Positions 27,001 through 35,739 of a stretch of DNA of 64,000 nt are shown piece after piece. Within the stretch, counting starts at the first letter, position 1. Every line of letters starts with the position of its first letter. The DNA is from Ancistrus triradiatus. Taxonomy: Eukaryota; Chordata; Actinopteri; Siluriformes; Loricariidae. Position numbers and translations under genes: made by a program. The stretch spans positions 835,778 through 899,777 of the forward strand of contig JAJAGP010000084.1 of assembly GCA_025084515.1 (NCBI GenBank), written 5' to 3'. A model generated the notes under the pieces. It worked only from the letters and a program-made list of their open reading frames with translations. It made no database searches and had not been told where the DNA came from.

Positions 27001-27867
27001 GTTTTTTTGGTTGCAAGTGCCCTAGAGTTGAGTGCATAATGCATATAAAATTGTCAATGGAATTTAGAACTATCAACATTTGTTCTGTCTTTCTCGCTGT
27101 CACGCTCTGCCTTGCCCCCTGTGTGCAGATGACTCCAGGTGAGATTAAGTTTGCTGTGCATGTGGAGACTGTGCTAAACCGTGTTCCTCAGCCTGAGTAC
27201 AGGCAGCTGCTGGTGGAGGCGATCCTGGTGCTGACCATGCTGGCTGAAGTCGATCTACACAGCATCGGCAGCATCATCCACGTAGAAAAGATTGTCCACA
27301 TCGCTGATGATATGTTCTACCAGGACCAGGTAGGTGTGAGTGAGTGTAGAAAATGGGGTAGAAATGAGCAAAAATGATGTTGGGAGAAAATTGGACAGGT
27401 TTCAATCTAGTAATTCTGGTAGCGGTACTTTCTCAGTGTTACTCTGATTGGCTGGTGACAGCCAGAGAGAGAATAAAGAAAACTGGGGTTTCAAATGTGT
27501 TTGAAAAAAGCCATAAACGTCATGATCATTTGGATCACGATTCTTTGGCTGATCCAGTTAAGGTTCATTACTTTTGGCTGATCCAGTTAAAGCTTTAAAT
27601 TGTTTGTGTTTTACCCATTAATGCACACTTCCACATCATTGGCCCTGCAGCCCTTCCCTTTAATTCAGGCAATACTTTGCTTTTCTCATATAGAAAGCTA
27701 TAGATGCTGAGGAAAGCATTCTGGAAAGAGACCCTTCCACAGGAATCTGCCGACTCCTATATGACAGTGCACCCAGTGGCCGTTTTGGTACAATGACGTA
27801 CCTCACCAAGGCAGTGGCTACCTACGTTCAGGATTTTCTGCCCACTGGATCGTGTGCATTGCAATGA
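1366..27867 (+). CDS. phka2: Phosphorylase b kinase regulatory subunit alpha (3' 30 coding exons; 5' end outside window)
   Basis: This subunit is part of the cytosolic (alpha beta gamma delta)4 phosphorylase kinase, which activates glycogen phosphorylase. Exons read: 1366-1534, 3029-3111, 3232-3312, 9492-9590, 11210-11356, 11456-11509, 12122-12244, 12499-12594, 12674-12781, 12916-12994, 13084-13218, 13348-13457, 13659-13803, 16298-16376, 16452-16621, 19497-19667, 19818-19906, 19992-20137, 21076-21229, 21432-21511, 21671-21749, 21913-22042, 22836-22937, 24860-24966, 25113-25151, 25541-25573, 26000-26161, 26797-26850, 27129-27329, 27694-27867. All have AG/GT borders and consistent phase. The N-terminal part is the glucoamylase-like (GH15) domain (motifs GDKTNQGIPELNASS, ECEWPLFWTY, PGEIDPLNRRFST). 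A variable acidic stretch follows (exon 16452), then the conserved middle (GLPPEPREKT), the phosphorylated linker and the calcineurin B-like C-terminus. From memory of human sequences, the N-terminal half looks like PHKA2 and the last exons more like PHKA1, so the family is sure but the paralogue is not. About 90 N-terminal residues are missing at the left edge. Confidence 0.93.
1652..2775. mobile_element. Old DNA transposon with TIR-like end cagtggtaccttggttct, holding a younger MITE
   Basis: The left end at 1652 (cagtggtaccttggttct) is a common fish repeat terminus. After the MITE the text resumes with attcgttccagaaatttgtcgagaacc. Near 2745-2775 a degraded inverted match (cgagttccaagttggtgg) may be the right end. 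Related pieces occur near 15965 and 24695-24800. Boundaries are approximate. Confidence 0.4.
1678..2248 (+). mobile_element. pogo/Tc2-type MITE, copy 1, with transposase HTH remnant
   Basis: The termini are inverted (ccgtatttttcagaccataag at the left, the complement of ccgtatttttcggaccat at the right) and TA flanks both sides (1676-1677, 2249-2250). At about 2010-2105 the + strand encodes HRAAAREFNINESMVRKWRK, which matches the N-terminal helix-turn-helix of pogo/Tc2/Tigger transposases. No DDE core is left, so it is non-autonomous. It is nearly identical over its right part to 23607-24132. Confidence 0.75.
3750..4400 (+). mobile_element. 3' fragment of a non-LTR retrotransposon (RTE/I-like), with GAA-repeat tail
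   Basis: With frame corrections the + strand reads as the C-terminal end of a reverse-transcriptase polyprotein. The clearest piece (3953-4321) has RPALLYGLETVALTKRQ and later RWFGHVQRRDSGYIGRRML and LPGKRRRGRPKRSY, patterns typical of fish LINEs. The fragment ends in a (gaa)n run at about 4373-4392, a usual 3' tail. The 5' part is missing. The clade is inferred. Confidence 0.65.
4577..8585 (-). mobile_element. L2/CR1-type LINE, copy 1 (minus strand, 5' truncated, frame-broken)
   Basis: On the minus strand the order from 8585 down is: endonuclease start (LKLGLLNIRSLTNKS), VGDFNIHFDNEQDP (near 8000-8040), SDHYLLVFEL (near 7800), then the reverse transcriptase with STCLLDPIPTRLLKQVLP (near 7030-7100) and the catalytic YADDTQLYIS (about 6366-6415). 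The 3' end lies at low coordinates in gtcaagtcaagtcaag and tttatttatatagcgctttt. Many frameshifts and stops make it inactive. ORF1 is absent. The 3' UTR has a tandem triplication (4800-5060). Confidence 0.85.
4800..5060. repeat. Tandem triplication in the LINE 3' UTR (period about 90 bp)
   Basis: Three copies of a unit starting gatgataaatctaagagcg (third copy gatgataaatcgaagagcg) begin at 4800, 4891 and 4980. Each continues with a catggagtc-type core and a gaataaaat-type segment. The second LINE copy at 53768 has only one full and one partial unit. Confidence 0.8.
9091..9116. repeat. (AC)n microsatellite
   Basis: About thirteen uninterrupted AC dinucleotides in the large phka intron. Confidence 0.9.
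9591..11209 (+). other. phka2: phka intron, no recognised mobile element
   Basis: Between the exons ending 9590 and starting 11210 the sequence is AT-rich with no coding frame or repeat family I can name. The acceptor has a good pyrimidine tract (gctgttttcccccag). Confidence 0.5.
12374..12400. repeat. Solo Tc1 terminal fragment
   Basis: The string cagtggtgtgaaaaagtgtt matches the terminus of the Tc1 at 29703, but there is no transposase or opposite end nearby. It is a relic. Confidence 0.5.
14015..14205 (-). repeat. tRNA-derived SINE, minus strand
   Basis: On the minus strand the head has a tRNA-like A box and a B box (gggttcatatcc), then ccactgttgggtccttgagc, then the tail cgctctggataagagtgtct. 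The left end is tttacatttacagcatttag. Same family as 17935-18125, which is inverted relative to it. Confidence 0.75.
14420..15794 (-). mobile_element. Tc1-like transposon with long terminal inverted repeats, internally deleted
   Basis: The left TIR starts cagtggggcaagaaagtatt and the right end reads aatacttttttgccccactg. TA flanks both (14418-14419, 15795-15796). The TIRs extend well beyond 100 bases. The minus-strand transposase starts near 15428 (MAKTKELSKNTRKKILDL, then a stop) and continues in pieces to 14645. Confidence 0.85.
14645..15428 (-). pseudogene. Tc1 transposase pseudogene
   Basis: The remnant of a DDE transposase keeps NIMWSDKTKI (first Asp), then jumps directly to GWVFQHDNDPKHT (second Asp) and SPDLNPIEYLW (Glu). 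About 50 residues between the first and second Asp are deleted, and there is a premature stop near the N-terminus. It cannot make active enzyme. Confidence 0.8.
17935..18125 (+). repeat. tRNA-derived SINE, plus strand
   Basis: The head tgtggtagcctagaggtgaa and the B-box-like gggttcaaatcccacc look like a pol III promoter. The body holds ccactgttgggtccttgagc and the tail gtaagtcgctctggataagg, then tgctgtaaatgta. It is the best preserved copy in the window; diverged copies lie at 14015-14205, 32345-32455, 48270-48420 and 51700-51750. Confidence 0.8.
19300..19416. mobile_element. Right end of a decayed Tc1-like element
   Basis: It ends ctaaagacttttgaccctcactg followed by TA, a typical Tc1 terminus. 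The matching left end was not found in the intron, so the element is probably truncated or very old. Confidence 0.4.
20440..21030. repeat. phka2: Fish repeat with GGGGACATTTTG/GTCCCCAC ends, interrupted by a Tc1 piece
   Basis: The left part (gtggggacattttgttggtc at 20459) and right part (ccaaatgtccccacaaggat and ggttaaggttaaggttaggt) form a known type of fish dispersed repeat. The middle (about 20588-20880) is a transposase-derived piece shared with 63420-63740. It leads into the TG microsatellite. Confidence 0.45.
20588..20880 (+). mobile_element. Tc1-like transposase N-terminal fragment, copy A
   Basis: The DNA is clearly related to 63420-63740: shared ggccatagtgtgaaggaag, tttaccagcagtgg, then atcccagtctacaggaaat. 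In the better copy it encodes a helix-turn-helix typical of Tc1 transposases. This copy is more decayed. Confidence 0.5.
21023..21067. repeat. phka2: (TG)n microsatellite just upstream of a phka exon
   Basis: About 22 TG dinucleotides end roughly 9 bases before the acceptor of the exon at 21076 (ttgttacag). The repeat therefore occupies the polypyrimidine-tract position. (TG)n tracts beside acceptors can affect splicing in other genes. Confidence 0.85.
23607..24132 (+). mobile_element. pogo/Tc2-type MITE, copy 2
   Basis: TA-flanked (23605-23606, 24133-24134) with ends tcgtatttttcggaccat and the complement at right. It shares the internal HTH-coding segment of 1678-2248 (HRAAAREFNINESMVRKWRK) nearly base for base, and has lost about 45 bases near its left end. 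Same orientation as copy 1. Confidence 0.75.
24521..24588. repeat. Near-perfect hairpin (31-bp arms, 6-nt loop)
   Basis: Left arm 24521-24551 and right arm 24558-24588 are reverse complements with one mismatch seen, around the loop gataac. The core of the arm is ccaatatgcacagcatg. It lies in the phka intron before the exon at 24860. Confidence 0.85.
25113..25573 (+). other. phka2: Two very small phka exons encoding the phospho-regulated linker
   Basis: Exons 25113-25151 (39 nt, LEEARLSLSAQSK) and 25541-25573 (33 nt, ASIDLDYMESS) sit between the exon ending GISKLKSDMRM and the one starting KRRLISYESFD. Both have clean AG/GT borders, are multiples of three and sit in phase 0, so either can be skipped without a frame change. 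In known alpha subunits this region is serine-rich, phosphorylated and alternatively spliced. The next exon (26000) begins with basic residues before a serine (KRRLIS), which fits a PKA-type site. That they are alternative cassettes is inference. Confidence 0.7.
26223..26723. mobile_element. pogo/Tigger-like MITE (TIR cagtcaaaccctgg)
   Basis: The left end cagtcaaaccctggtatcca and right end ggataatagggtttgactg are inverted copies; TA follows the right end (26724-26725). The inside is non-coding. It sits in the phka intron between exons 26000-26161 and 26797-26850. Confidence 0.7.
27850..27867 (+). other. phka2: C-terminal CaaX-like farnesylation motif of the phka protein
   Basis: The last coding residues are C-A-L-Q followed by TGA. 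Mammalian phosphorylase kinase alpha ends in Cys-Ala-Met-Gln and is farnesylated on that cysteine. The conserved cysteine, aliphatic spacing and terminal Gln here suggest the same modification. Confidence 0.7.
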
Positions 27868-28548
27868 TGCTCTATGTTTTAACAATAGAAGCAGAGATAT
27901 GACAGTTTTAAATGGTTAGAGAAATGCCCTATCCATGAATAACATTTTTATTGTATCTAACCATGCAGCAAAGCATGGTACACTGCTGGAGTATGAAGTA
28001 GCTTTCAGTACTGCTGTTGTGGCCATATATTTGTGAACTGTGGCCAGATCTGAAATGTGATATGTGAGTGATGGTTAAAATTTTAACATGATTTCAGATT
28101 TATTCAAGCAGAAAATGCACTACATTATGCTGTCTTTATTGATTGTAATTGCATTAGATTGTTTAGCTGTACTTTACGAAGTTAGTTAGGAAAGTTGAGT
28201 TCTGTTTTTAACGCACAACAGTCTAAAAAAATCTCATATCCACCAACAGTCAGCTTGACATCTAGCAGTTACATAAGCAGAGAAAATAAGGACATGAATG
28301 TTTTATTTAGGACTGTGTTTTTATTTCTTTATATAGCATGTTCTGTTATGATGCCATTTTATTCTGTGTCGCTGAGGCCACAATGAACTATTAGTTTTAA
28401 TTCCTTCATGTTATTTTTTGGCTGTAGATCCTTAAAAAAAATAATTTATTTTACAGTTGAGTTTCATTGCATGATGTGAACTTGATGAGGTGAGTGAATA
28501 ATTTGTAGTGTATTTTGTATGTAGCATGCATTCTGTTGCTATGACTGA

Positions 28549-28554
28549 AATAAA
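28549..28554 (+). terminator. phka2: Polyadenylation signal of the phka gene
   Basis: This is an AATAAA hexamer about 680 bases past the phka stop codon, followed by T/G-rich sequence. The interval 27868-28548 has no other gene and reads as an AT-rich 3' UTR. Earlier weaker signals are possible. Confidence 0.6.
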
Positions 28555-28819
28555 AGAGAAATTGAATTGTACCTGTGTTTGAAATTGTATTGGTTTCATT
28601 TTCATCACTTAATAGGAAGGTCACCACATAGCAGACAGTCAAATGTGGCTCAATTTAGGCATTTATCGGTCAGTTATGCCAATTGCAAGTGTATTGTGGA
28701 CCAGATTAGGCTCAAACGTTGCCAGGAACAATTAAGGTTCATCACGGCACTATGACTCTGGTCTCCATAGTCCCACAATCATAATAAATTTGGACAGTAT
28801 GGAAAGTGGGGAAAAAACC

Positions 28820-29210
28820 TCCACAGTGTTTTAATTTAACATTTAATTTGACAGAAATTCCTCCAGGTTCCTTGAATCGTTTAATGATATTATGCACTGT
28901 AGAGGGAGAAATATGTAAATTCCTTCTAATATTTGTAGAGCATTATTTTGAAACATTTACATAATTTTCTCACGCATTTGTAAGGGCAATGGCTCACATA
29001 CACTTACAGATATGTAATGTTGAATGATTTTCCTCAACAAATAAATGACCAAGTATTATAATTTATATGTTTATAAGTTATCATTTGATTAATTTGGGAT
29101 CCCTTTATCTACTTTTAGGAATTGTGCGAAAATCTGATGTTGTTTTAGGTCATATTTATGCAGAAATCTAGAAAATTTGCAAGGGTTTACCACTATTCAT
29201 AGCTTCTGAC
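28820..29210. mobile_element. Degraded Tc1-like fragments
   Basis: The stretch gattttcctcaacaaataaa through gtcatatttatgcagaaatc parallels the 3' part of the Tc1 ending at 44217, so it is a relic of that family. The preceding text (cctccaggttccttgaatcg) looks like another Tc1 transposase remnant. No intact end on either side. Confidence 0.5.
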
Positions 29211-29779
29211 AGTCCTGAGTATCATTGTACTCTTGTGGCAGGAGAGTTACGATTACAGTGACAGATTTACATTTACAACTCCAAATCAGAAAAAGTTGGG
29301 ATGGTATGGAAAATGCATATATAAAAAAAATGCAGTGTTCCTTGAACGTACTCTGACTTTTATATCATTGCAGACAGTATGAACCCAGGATATTTAATGT
29401 TTTGTTTGATCAACTTCTTTAATTTGTTAATACACATTCCTGAATTTCTGGCCTGCAACACATTCCAAAAAAGTTGGGATGGGGGCAAATTAAGGCTAGT
29501 AATGAGGTAAAAAACTAATTTTATGATGTGATTTCAAGCAGGTGATAGTAATCATGATTTGGTACAAAGGCAGTACCCACAAAAGGTCTTTGAGGAGCAG
29601 AGATTGGCAGAGGATCTCCAGTTTATCAACAAATGTGTAAGAAAGTTATTGAAATGTTTAAAAACAATGTTCCTCAAAGAAAAACTGGAAGGGATTTACA
29701 TACAGTGGTGTGAAAAAGTGTTCGCCCCCTTCCTGGTGTTCTATTTTCAGGAACAATTGAGAAAGAAAGTAACTGAGAT

Positions 29780-30829
29780 TAGGGCTGCAACGAACGATTA
29801 TTTTAATAATCGATTAATCGGACGATTATTTTTTTGATTAATCAATGAATCGGGTTAAAAAAAAAAAATCTTTCCATGTCTTTATTCAGAAATATAACAT
29901 TAATTAACAGAGCAAATAAGTGCTTACAATAAATGAATAATAATAAATACAATTTATTAATAAATTAAAATAACAAATTAAATAATAAAGAAAAATAAGT
30001 GCATCTCTGATGCAAACACTACATACAAACTCATTCATGCTCTTTCTTTAGAAACTTTGCATTGCAAGCCAAAAATGTTAGCATGTCAACATGCTCCTGG
30101 CTAAAGCTGGCTCTCTTTTTAGAGACTACTATATTTCCTGCCTCAGAAAACAGACGCTCAGGACAGTGTTGAAGGACCAGGAATGCATAAATAGGACTTG
30201 GCTAGCCTGGCCAATATAGGATATCTGTCTCTTAACTCCATAACTGTCATTATCCAGCTAACAAGCAGAAAAACAGCATCAACCGTGCTGTGTCCGTTCG
30301 CATAGTGTGAGTGCGCCGTTACGTTCCCTCACTTCAAAACGGAACAAACTCGGGATATTGTGGTGACTTACGCTGTTGTTGAGCTCCTTTCATCCTCATC
30401 GGTGACTCCCACATGTTTCCGTTTCGAGGGCTGTATCAGCACCGGGGTGCTCCCGTGCCAGGTCAGATCACTTTTGCAAAGCTTGCATGTTACACATTTT
30501 TTGTTGTGTGAAGCATGAAGTGCTCCTACACTTTTGAGGTCTTAAGCCGAACCTTCTTCTCTGTGCCGGTCATGTTTCATTTGTAGAATTTATTTAATTC
30601 TTAATGCTAACTTATTTTGAATGTTCCGCCTCCGCGTCGGATCATCCTCGCTCCGTTCAATCGCTCGTATTTTATTTCCAGCGTTGACGAAGTGCCGCAA
30701 GTAACGTAAGCGGATATGACAAGGCGAGGGAAACCTAAATCATGCGACACCACGAATCGATAATGAAATTCGTTGTCGACACTTTTAATAATCGATTATC
30801 GATTTTATCGATTCGTTATTGCAGCCCTA
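29780..30829 (-). mobile_element. hAT transposon remnant (inner level), BED finger and dimerisation piece
   Basis: The ends tagggctgcaacgaacg and cgttattgcagcccta are inverted. Flanking 8-mers actgagat (29772-29779) and attgagat (30830-30837) differ by one base, a normal old hAT target duplication. Minus-strand reading gives KCVTCKLCKSDLTWHGST (BED zinc finger, about 30450-30515) and CPERLFSEAGNIVVSKKRAS (hAT dimerisation domain, about 30090-30170). The RNase H core between them is deleted. Confidence 0.8.
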
Positions 30830-30837
30830 ATTGAGAT

Positions 30838-31790
30838 ATAAAGCCATTTCTAAAGCTTCGAGACGCCAGCGAACCACAGTGAGAGCCATTATCCACAAAT
30901 GATGAAGACATGGAACAGTGGTGAACCTTCCCAAGAGTGGCCGGCCAACCAAAATTATCCCAAGAGCACAGCGACGACTCATCCAAGAGGTCACAAAAGA
31001 CCCCACAACAACATCTAAAGAACCGCAGGCCTCACTTGCCTCAGTTAAGGTTAGTGTTCATGTCTCCACCATAAGGAGGAGACTGGGCAAAAATGGCCAC
31101 ATTAAAGCTCGTCTCGATTTTTCCAGAACACATCTTTATGATCCCCAAGATTTTTGGGAAAACATTCTGTGGAAGGGCGAGACAAAAGTCGAATTCTTTG
31201 AAAGGTGTGTCTCTCATTACATCTAAATACTAAAAGTAACCCAGCATTTAAGAAAAAGAACATTATACTAACAGTAAAATATGGTGGTGGTAGTGTGATG
31301 GTCTGGGGCTGTTTTGCTGCTTCAGGACCTGGAAGACTTGCTGTGATAAATGGAACTATGAATTCTGCTGTCTACCAAAAAATCCTGAAGGAGAATGTCC
31401 GGCCATCTGTTCGTGACCTCATGCTGAAACGAACTTGGGTTCTGCAGCAGGACAAATGATCCAAAACACACCAGCAAGTCCAGCTCTGACTGGCTGAAGA
31501 AAAACAAAATGAAGACTTTGGAATGGCCTAGTCAAAGTCCTGACCTGAATCCTATTGAGATGCTGTGGCATGACCTTAAAAAGGCCGTTCATGCTCGAAA
31601 ACCCTCCAATGTGGCTGAATTACAACAATTCTGTAAAGATGAGTGGCCACAATTCCTCCACAATGCTGTAAAAGACTCACTGCAAGCTATCACAAACGCT
31701 TGGTTGCAGTTGTTGCTGCTAAGGGTGGCCCAACCAGTTATTAGGCTTAGGGGGCAATCACTTTTTCACACATGTAGGTTTGGATTTTTT
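30838..31790 (+). pseudogene. Tc1 transposase pseudogene after the hAT insertion
   Basis: The + strand reads SGRPTKIIPRAQRRLIQEVT, then WKGETKVE where a first-Asp motif (W.DE) is expected, GGGSVMVWGCFAASGPG, a disrupted QQDK and SPDLNPIEMLWHDLKKAV. The first catalytic Asp appears as Gly, and there are frame breaks near 31200 and 31460. It is dead. Confidence 0.8.
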
Positions 31791-32345
31791 TTCTCCCTTA
31801 GTAATAAACACCACCATTTTAAAAACTGCATTTTGTGTTTCTGTTTAAATTGCTTTGATGTTCCGAAACACTTGTGTGACAAACGTGAAAAAATAGGAAA
31901 TCAGGAAGGGGGCAAACACTTTTTCACACCACTGTATTTCAGTCCTAACTTTTTCTGATTTGAATTTTTGCGTTGTCTTGTTGATAAATGCATGGATGTC
32001 CCTGGAAAACATGTCATGTTGAAGGAATTCCTGTTGCATTATTGCTGCCATCACAGAAGTGTAAATGACCTTTGCCTACGGCACTGACAAAACTTGTTGC
32101 TGATAATAGTCTGGGTGGTCCTTTTTGTCTTTGGTCTGGAGCACACAGCCTGTGTTCTTCCAAAAAAGATCTGGAATACTGATTCATCTGACCACTACAC
32201 TTTTCCACTGTGTGATGGTCCATTCCAAATGAAATGAAGTTGACCAGACAAAACATTAAATATTTTGAGTTTATGCTGTCTCCAATTAAATAAAGATCAA
32301 AGTAAATGCATCCATACCATCCCAACTTTTTCTGATTCGAGGTTG

Positions 32346-34377
32346 TACATAATTTAGTAGACACCCTTATCCAGAGCGACTTAACATTGGTACATTCTTG
32401 CATTCCACGCAACTGTGGGTTAAGGGGCCTTGCTCAAGGACCCAGTGGTGGCAAGCTACTGTACATATTTGTATGTATGCATGTGCTGAATTGACTAACA
32501 TGTGTGACGTGGTACGCTGTATTCTGGTAGGCAATATGCAGACACGTAGCAGTTGCAAGGGTGTCGTAAACTAAACCTCCTGCTGTTCAGACGGTGTTGG
32601 ACGCGGTTTTATATTCCCAGCCAACCACACGAGTCCAGGTGGAGGATCTCGATCAGCAGATGGGTAACACAAAGGAAACACCTGACTCAGTCCTGCATCT
32701 CAATACTGCAGGACTAGGATGAGCAAGAAAGGGAAACCACATTACACAGTAGTAAATACAGTATCAGAAACTTAACGTTTGATTATTACGATAAGCTCCT
32801 TCAACAAGCCATGGTGTTAAACATGAGCTGACGAAAGAATAGCGATGACTGGGTGTAGCTGAACTCGCATTAAACGCGAAGAGGCTGAACAAATGAAACC
32901 AGGTGAGCAGTGTGATACTGTAGCGATATGGGATTGATATGTAAACTGTTTTGTGTCTGATATTAATTAAATAATTCATTAATTATTTTATCCCATCAAT
33001 CGGTGCGTAGCGTGCTGTTTGTAAATGTTATCTTATGCCTATAGGCATTCTTCTGACAAAACAGTCAATTTTAGTTATAAATTTTAATTGTTCTCAAACG
33101 CCAAATAACTTGTAATCAACAACAAATATTCAGGTGTTGTTCTAAATGAAAGGATTAATAAACTAAGAATTTTTTATTTGACTGCACACTTTTTAAAGAT
33201 ATTGGAGGAAATTTTGCACTGTGCAGGCATTTAGGCACATTACCATAGAGTTATCTTATGCAAGCTGTCAGAACTTAATTAACTTCGCTATGGCTAACTA
33301 TCACTATGGGTATCCAAACATTTGTGAAAGGCTATGTAAAAGTATACCAGCCGGATAAAAGAAATGAGCCACCTGTAACTAAAATCCGAGCCTGAAGCTA
33401 CTACCACCTTAAACACGCTAAGGTAAGCTAAGGTAGCTAAATATTTGTCTGAGGAGTATATAAAAAAGCACTGCTATTTAAACCCAAGTCTTTGTGGTGG
33501 TGGGCTAGCGCATTATGCTATGACACTTGAGCACACCGTTTTACATTTATTTTTAAAATACATCTTTTGTGTGTTTTGCGCTTGCTTAGACTTCACTGAC
33601 TTGTCTTGGGGTGATAAATAGCAGCATTAGTGTACTAAACAGGTTTTGTATACTGTTTATCTGTAAAATATTCTTTCACAAGTGCTAGTGTTGGCCTTTT
33701 CACACCCATGCACCCATAAATTAATCTGATGTATATGCTCACACAGAATTAGTGCTAGATCATATTCTGATGCTCTCTCTTGGCCCTCAGCATGTCCCTT
33801 TGCCCCTGCCAAAATCTCAAAAGTGTAAAACAGCCACTATAAACCATAACCTCCCCTGAATTCATCACATATCATTAGTGCAACTTGTGGTTCGACTGAC
33901 CTGTTGTAGTAACAGGTTTTGTCTGTGTATGGTGGGTAGTCTTCTGGTCTGTCGAGGGGATTGCCAAAGTAACCAGCCCTCACTTGATTTCTGAGCCAGT
34001 GCAAGCAACACATTAGTGTAAAAATAAACCCTGTAACCTAATCAACCCTGGAGCTGAGGCTATAGTTGAGGTCACCTGGCAAAATCTTCTCTGGGGGTTA
34101 CAGGTGTTTTGTTTTACATAGCTGGATGTGTCAACTGGTGTATGAATTCTAGCTTTCGGAAGACTTGAAGAGTGGGTGGCATGTTTGAATCCTTCCAAAT
34201 TCAGGACAAATCTGTTACTGAAGGGGTCAAGTGTCGAAAGAAGGGTGACTCTGACATGTGGGTATATACAGGAAATATTCGTATTGGCTTGTGCTGTGAT
34301 TTATCGCCTTACATTTTATTTAGAGTACCTGTCATCATTTCTTCTTTTGCCATGCTGCTGTGTTCCCATCTCCTCAG
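32346..34377 (+). other. Intergenic and calpain upstream region
   Basis: Apart from a minus-strand SINE fragment (about 32345-32455), the sequence is AT-rich with no coding frame of known type. It should contain the calpain promoter and a 5' non-coding exon, because the start codon directly follows an acceptor at 34376-34377. I cannot place either. Confidence 0.5.
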
Positions 34378-34378
34378 G

Positions 34379-35672
34379 ATGCCAGAAACAGTCTGTCTAT
34401 TTCAAGGTCAGAACTATCACAAACTGAAGAAGGCATGTGTGAGGCGAGGCGTTCTCTTCCAAGATCCTCATTTCCCTGCCTCTGCACAGTCCCTGTTCTA
34501 TAAGAGAACACCACCTTCAGGTCTCAAATGGAAGAGACCAAGGGTAAGGAACATGTCATGATCAAAACAATAACACTACTGATATACTGTTCCATTCACA
34601 CTGTCCATTCACAGACGAGTTGGAAATCTTTGGCAAGAGTATGAATAGACGGTGGCCCAAGAAAAGACAAACCGATGACAGGGTGTTAGGTGCCGAAGGG
34701 TAATGAAGGCTTACTGGCCCACCCAGACTGCTAATGTGGTACAAGTCACAGAAATGTTTAATGCTGGCTACGGGAGGAATATGCCATAACATCCAGGGCA
34801 TTGCCCGCTGCTGATTATGGGGCTGCATAGCTACAAACCTGTCAGAGTGGCCATACTGACCCTTGCCACCCTCTAAAGGCATGGAAGTATCGAAACTGGA
34901 CCCACATAATGTAAATGACCAAGTATGTGTGCACCACTTACCTGGGGAAGTGCTGATACCAGTATGGACTGTGGGAGAAAAACAAACCAGTGGAGGGAGT
35001 GTGACTCTCTGGAAAATGGTCTGCTGGGAAGCCCTGGGTCTGATCATTTGTATGGACATTAAGTTGACACATAACATAAGCCTAAACTTCTTTGGATGAG
35101 GTACACCCCTTCATAATAATGGTATTCCCCAGTGACAGTGGAGTTCTTCAGTAGAATGATGTGCACACTATTTGAAAATGGTTCAAAGAACAAAAAGAAG
35201 AGCCCTGGCCAACAGGTTTCCCATATCTCAATCTGGTTAAGCATCTGTGTAAACTCAGAGATACTCATTGTTACTGCTGTGAAATCTAACTTTAACACTT
35301 TCATTCTTAGCACCTGAACCAAATACCAAAAAAATGTTTTTTTCTTTTTGACAAAAGTGAATTTATGCTAGATATGCTACAATATAAAGCTAGAGACTCC
35401 GTGTAGAGTTGAACTGCATCTGTTGTATACTAGTCTAATTGTGTCTGCACTGTCAGGAAGTCTATAACAGATATGTTTAATTAAAGGCCTATCCAATGTT
35501 GGCAAGACATCGTCCCAATGTTGTTTGACACCTTGGAGCTTGTGTCTGCTGTGTGGTTGGCTTCTATGTATTACCAAGATTATGTTGGTTATGATTGAAA
35601 AATAACTGACATTTATTAAAATAGCATCTATCTGTGCGAATATGTTGAATCAAATATAACTATAGAGTATGC

Positions 35673-35739
<67 letters not shown>

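Larger units (their letters stand above)
29703..31934 (+). mobile_element. Tc1-like transposon (middle level of the nest)
   Basis: Left TIR cagtggtgtgaaaaagtgtt and right TIR caaacactttttcacaccac are inverted, with TA at 29701-29702 and 31935-31936. The + strand transposase is broken by a hAT element near the N-terminus and by frameshifts. Confidence 0.85.
29276..32345. mobile_element. Outer TA-flanked DNA transposon of a three-level nest
   Basis: The left end caactccaaatcagaaaaag and right end ctttttctgattcgaggttg form inverted repeats with TA on both sides. The element's own sequence is about 840 bases; the rest is a Tc1 (29703-31934) that itself holds a hAT. Same family as 46868-47825. 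No intact transposase was recognised. Confidence 0.75.

Noticed and set aside
34172..34378. N-terminal extension of the calpain upstream of 34379
   Set aside because: The text directly before the ATG ends in a pyrimidine tract plus AG, and the family protein starts at this methionine with the catalytic Cys at residue 81.
34562..35077. A 171-codon minus-strand gene in calpain intron 1
   Set aside because: No recognisable domain, no splice structure and atypical composition; probably chance or a decayed repeat.
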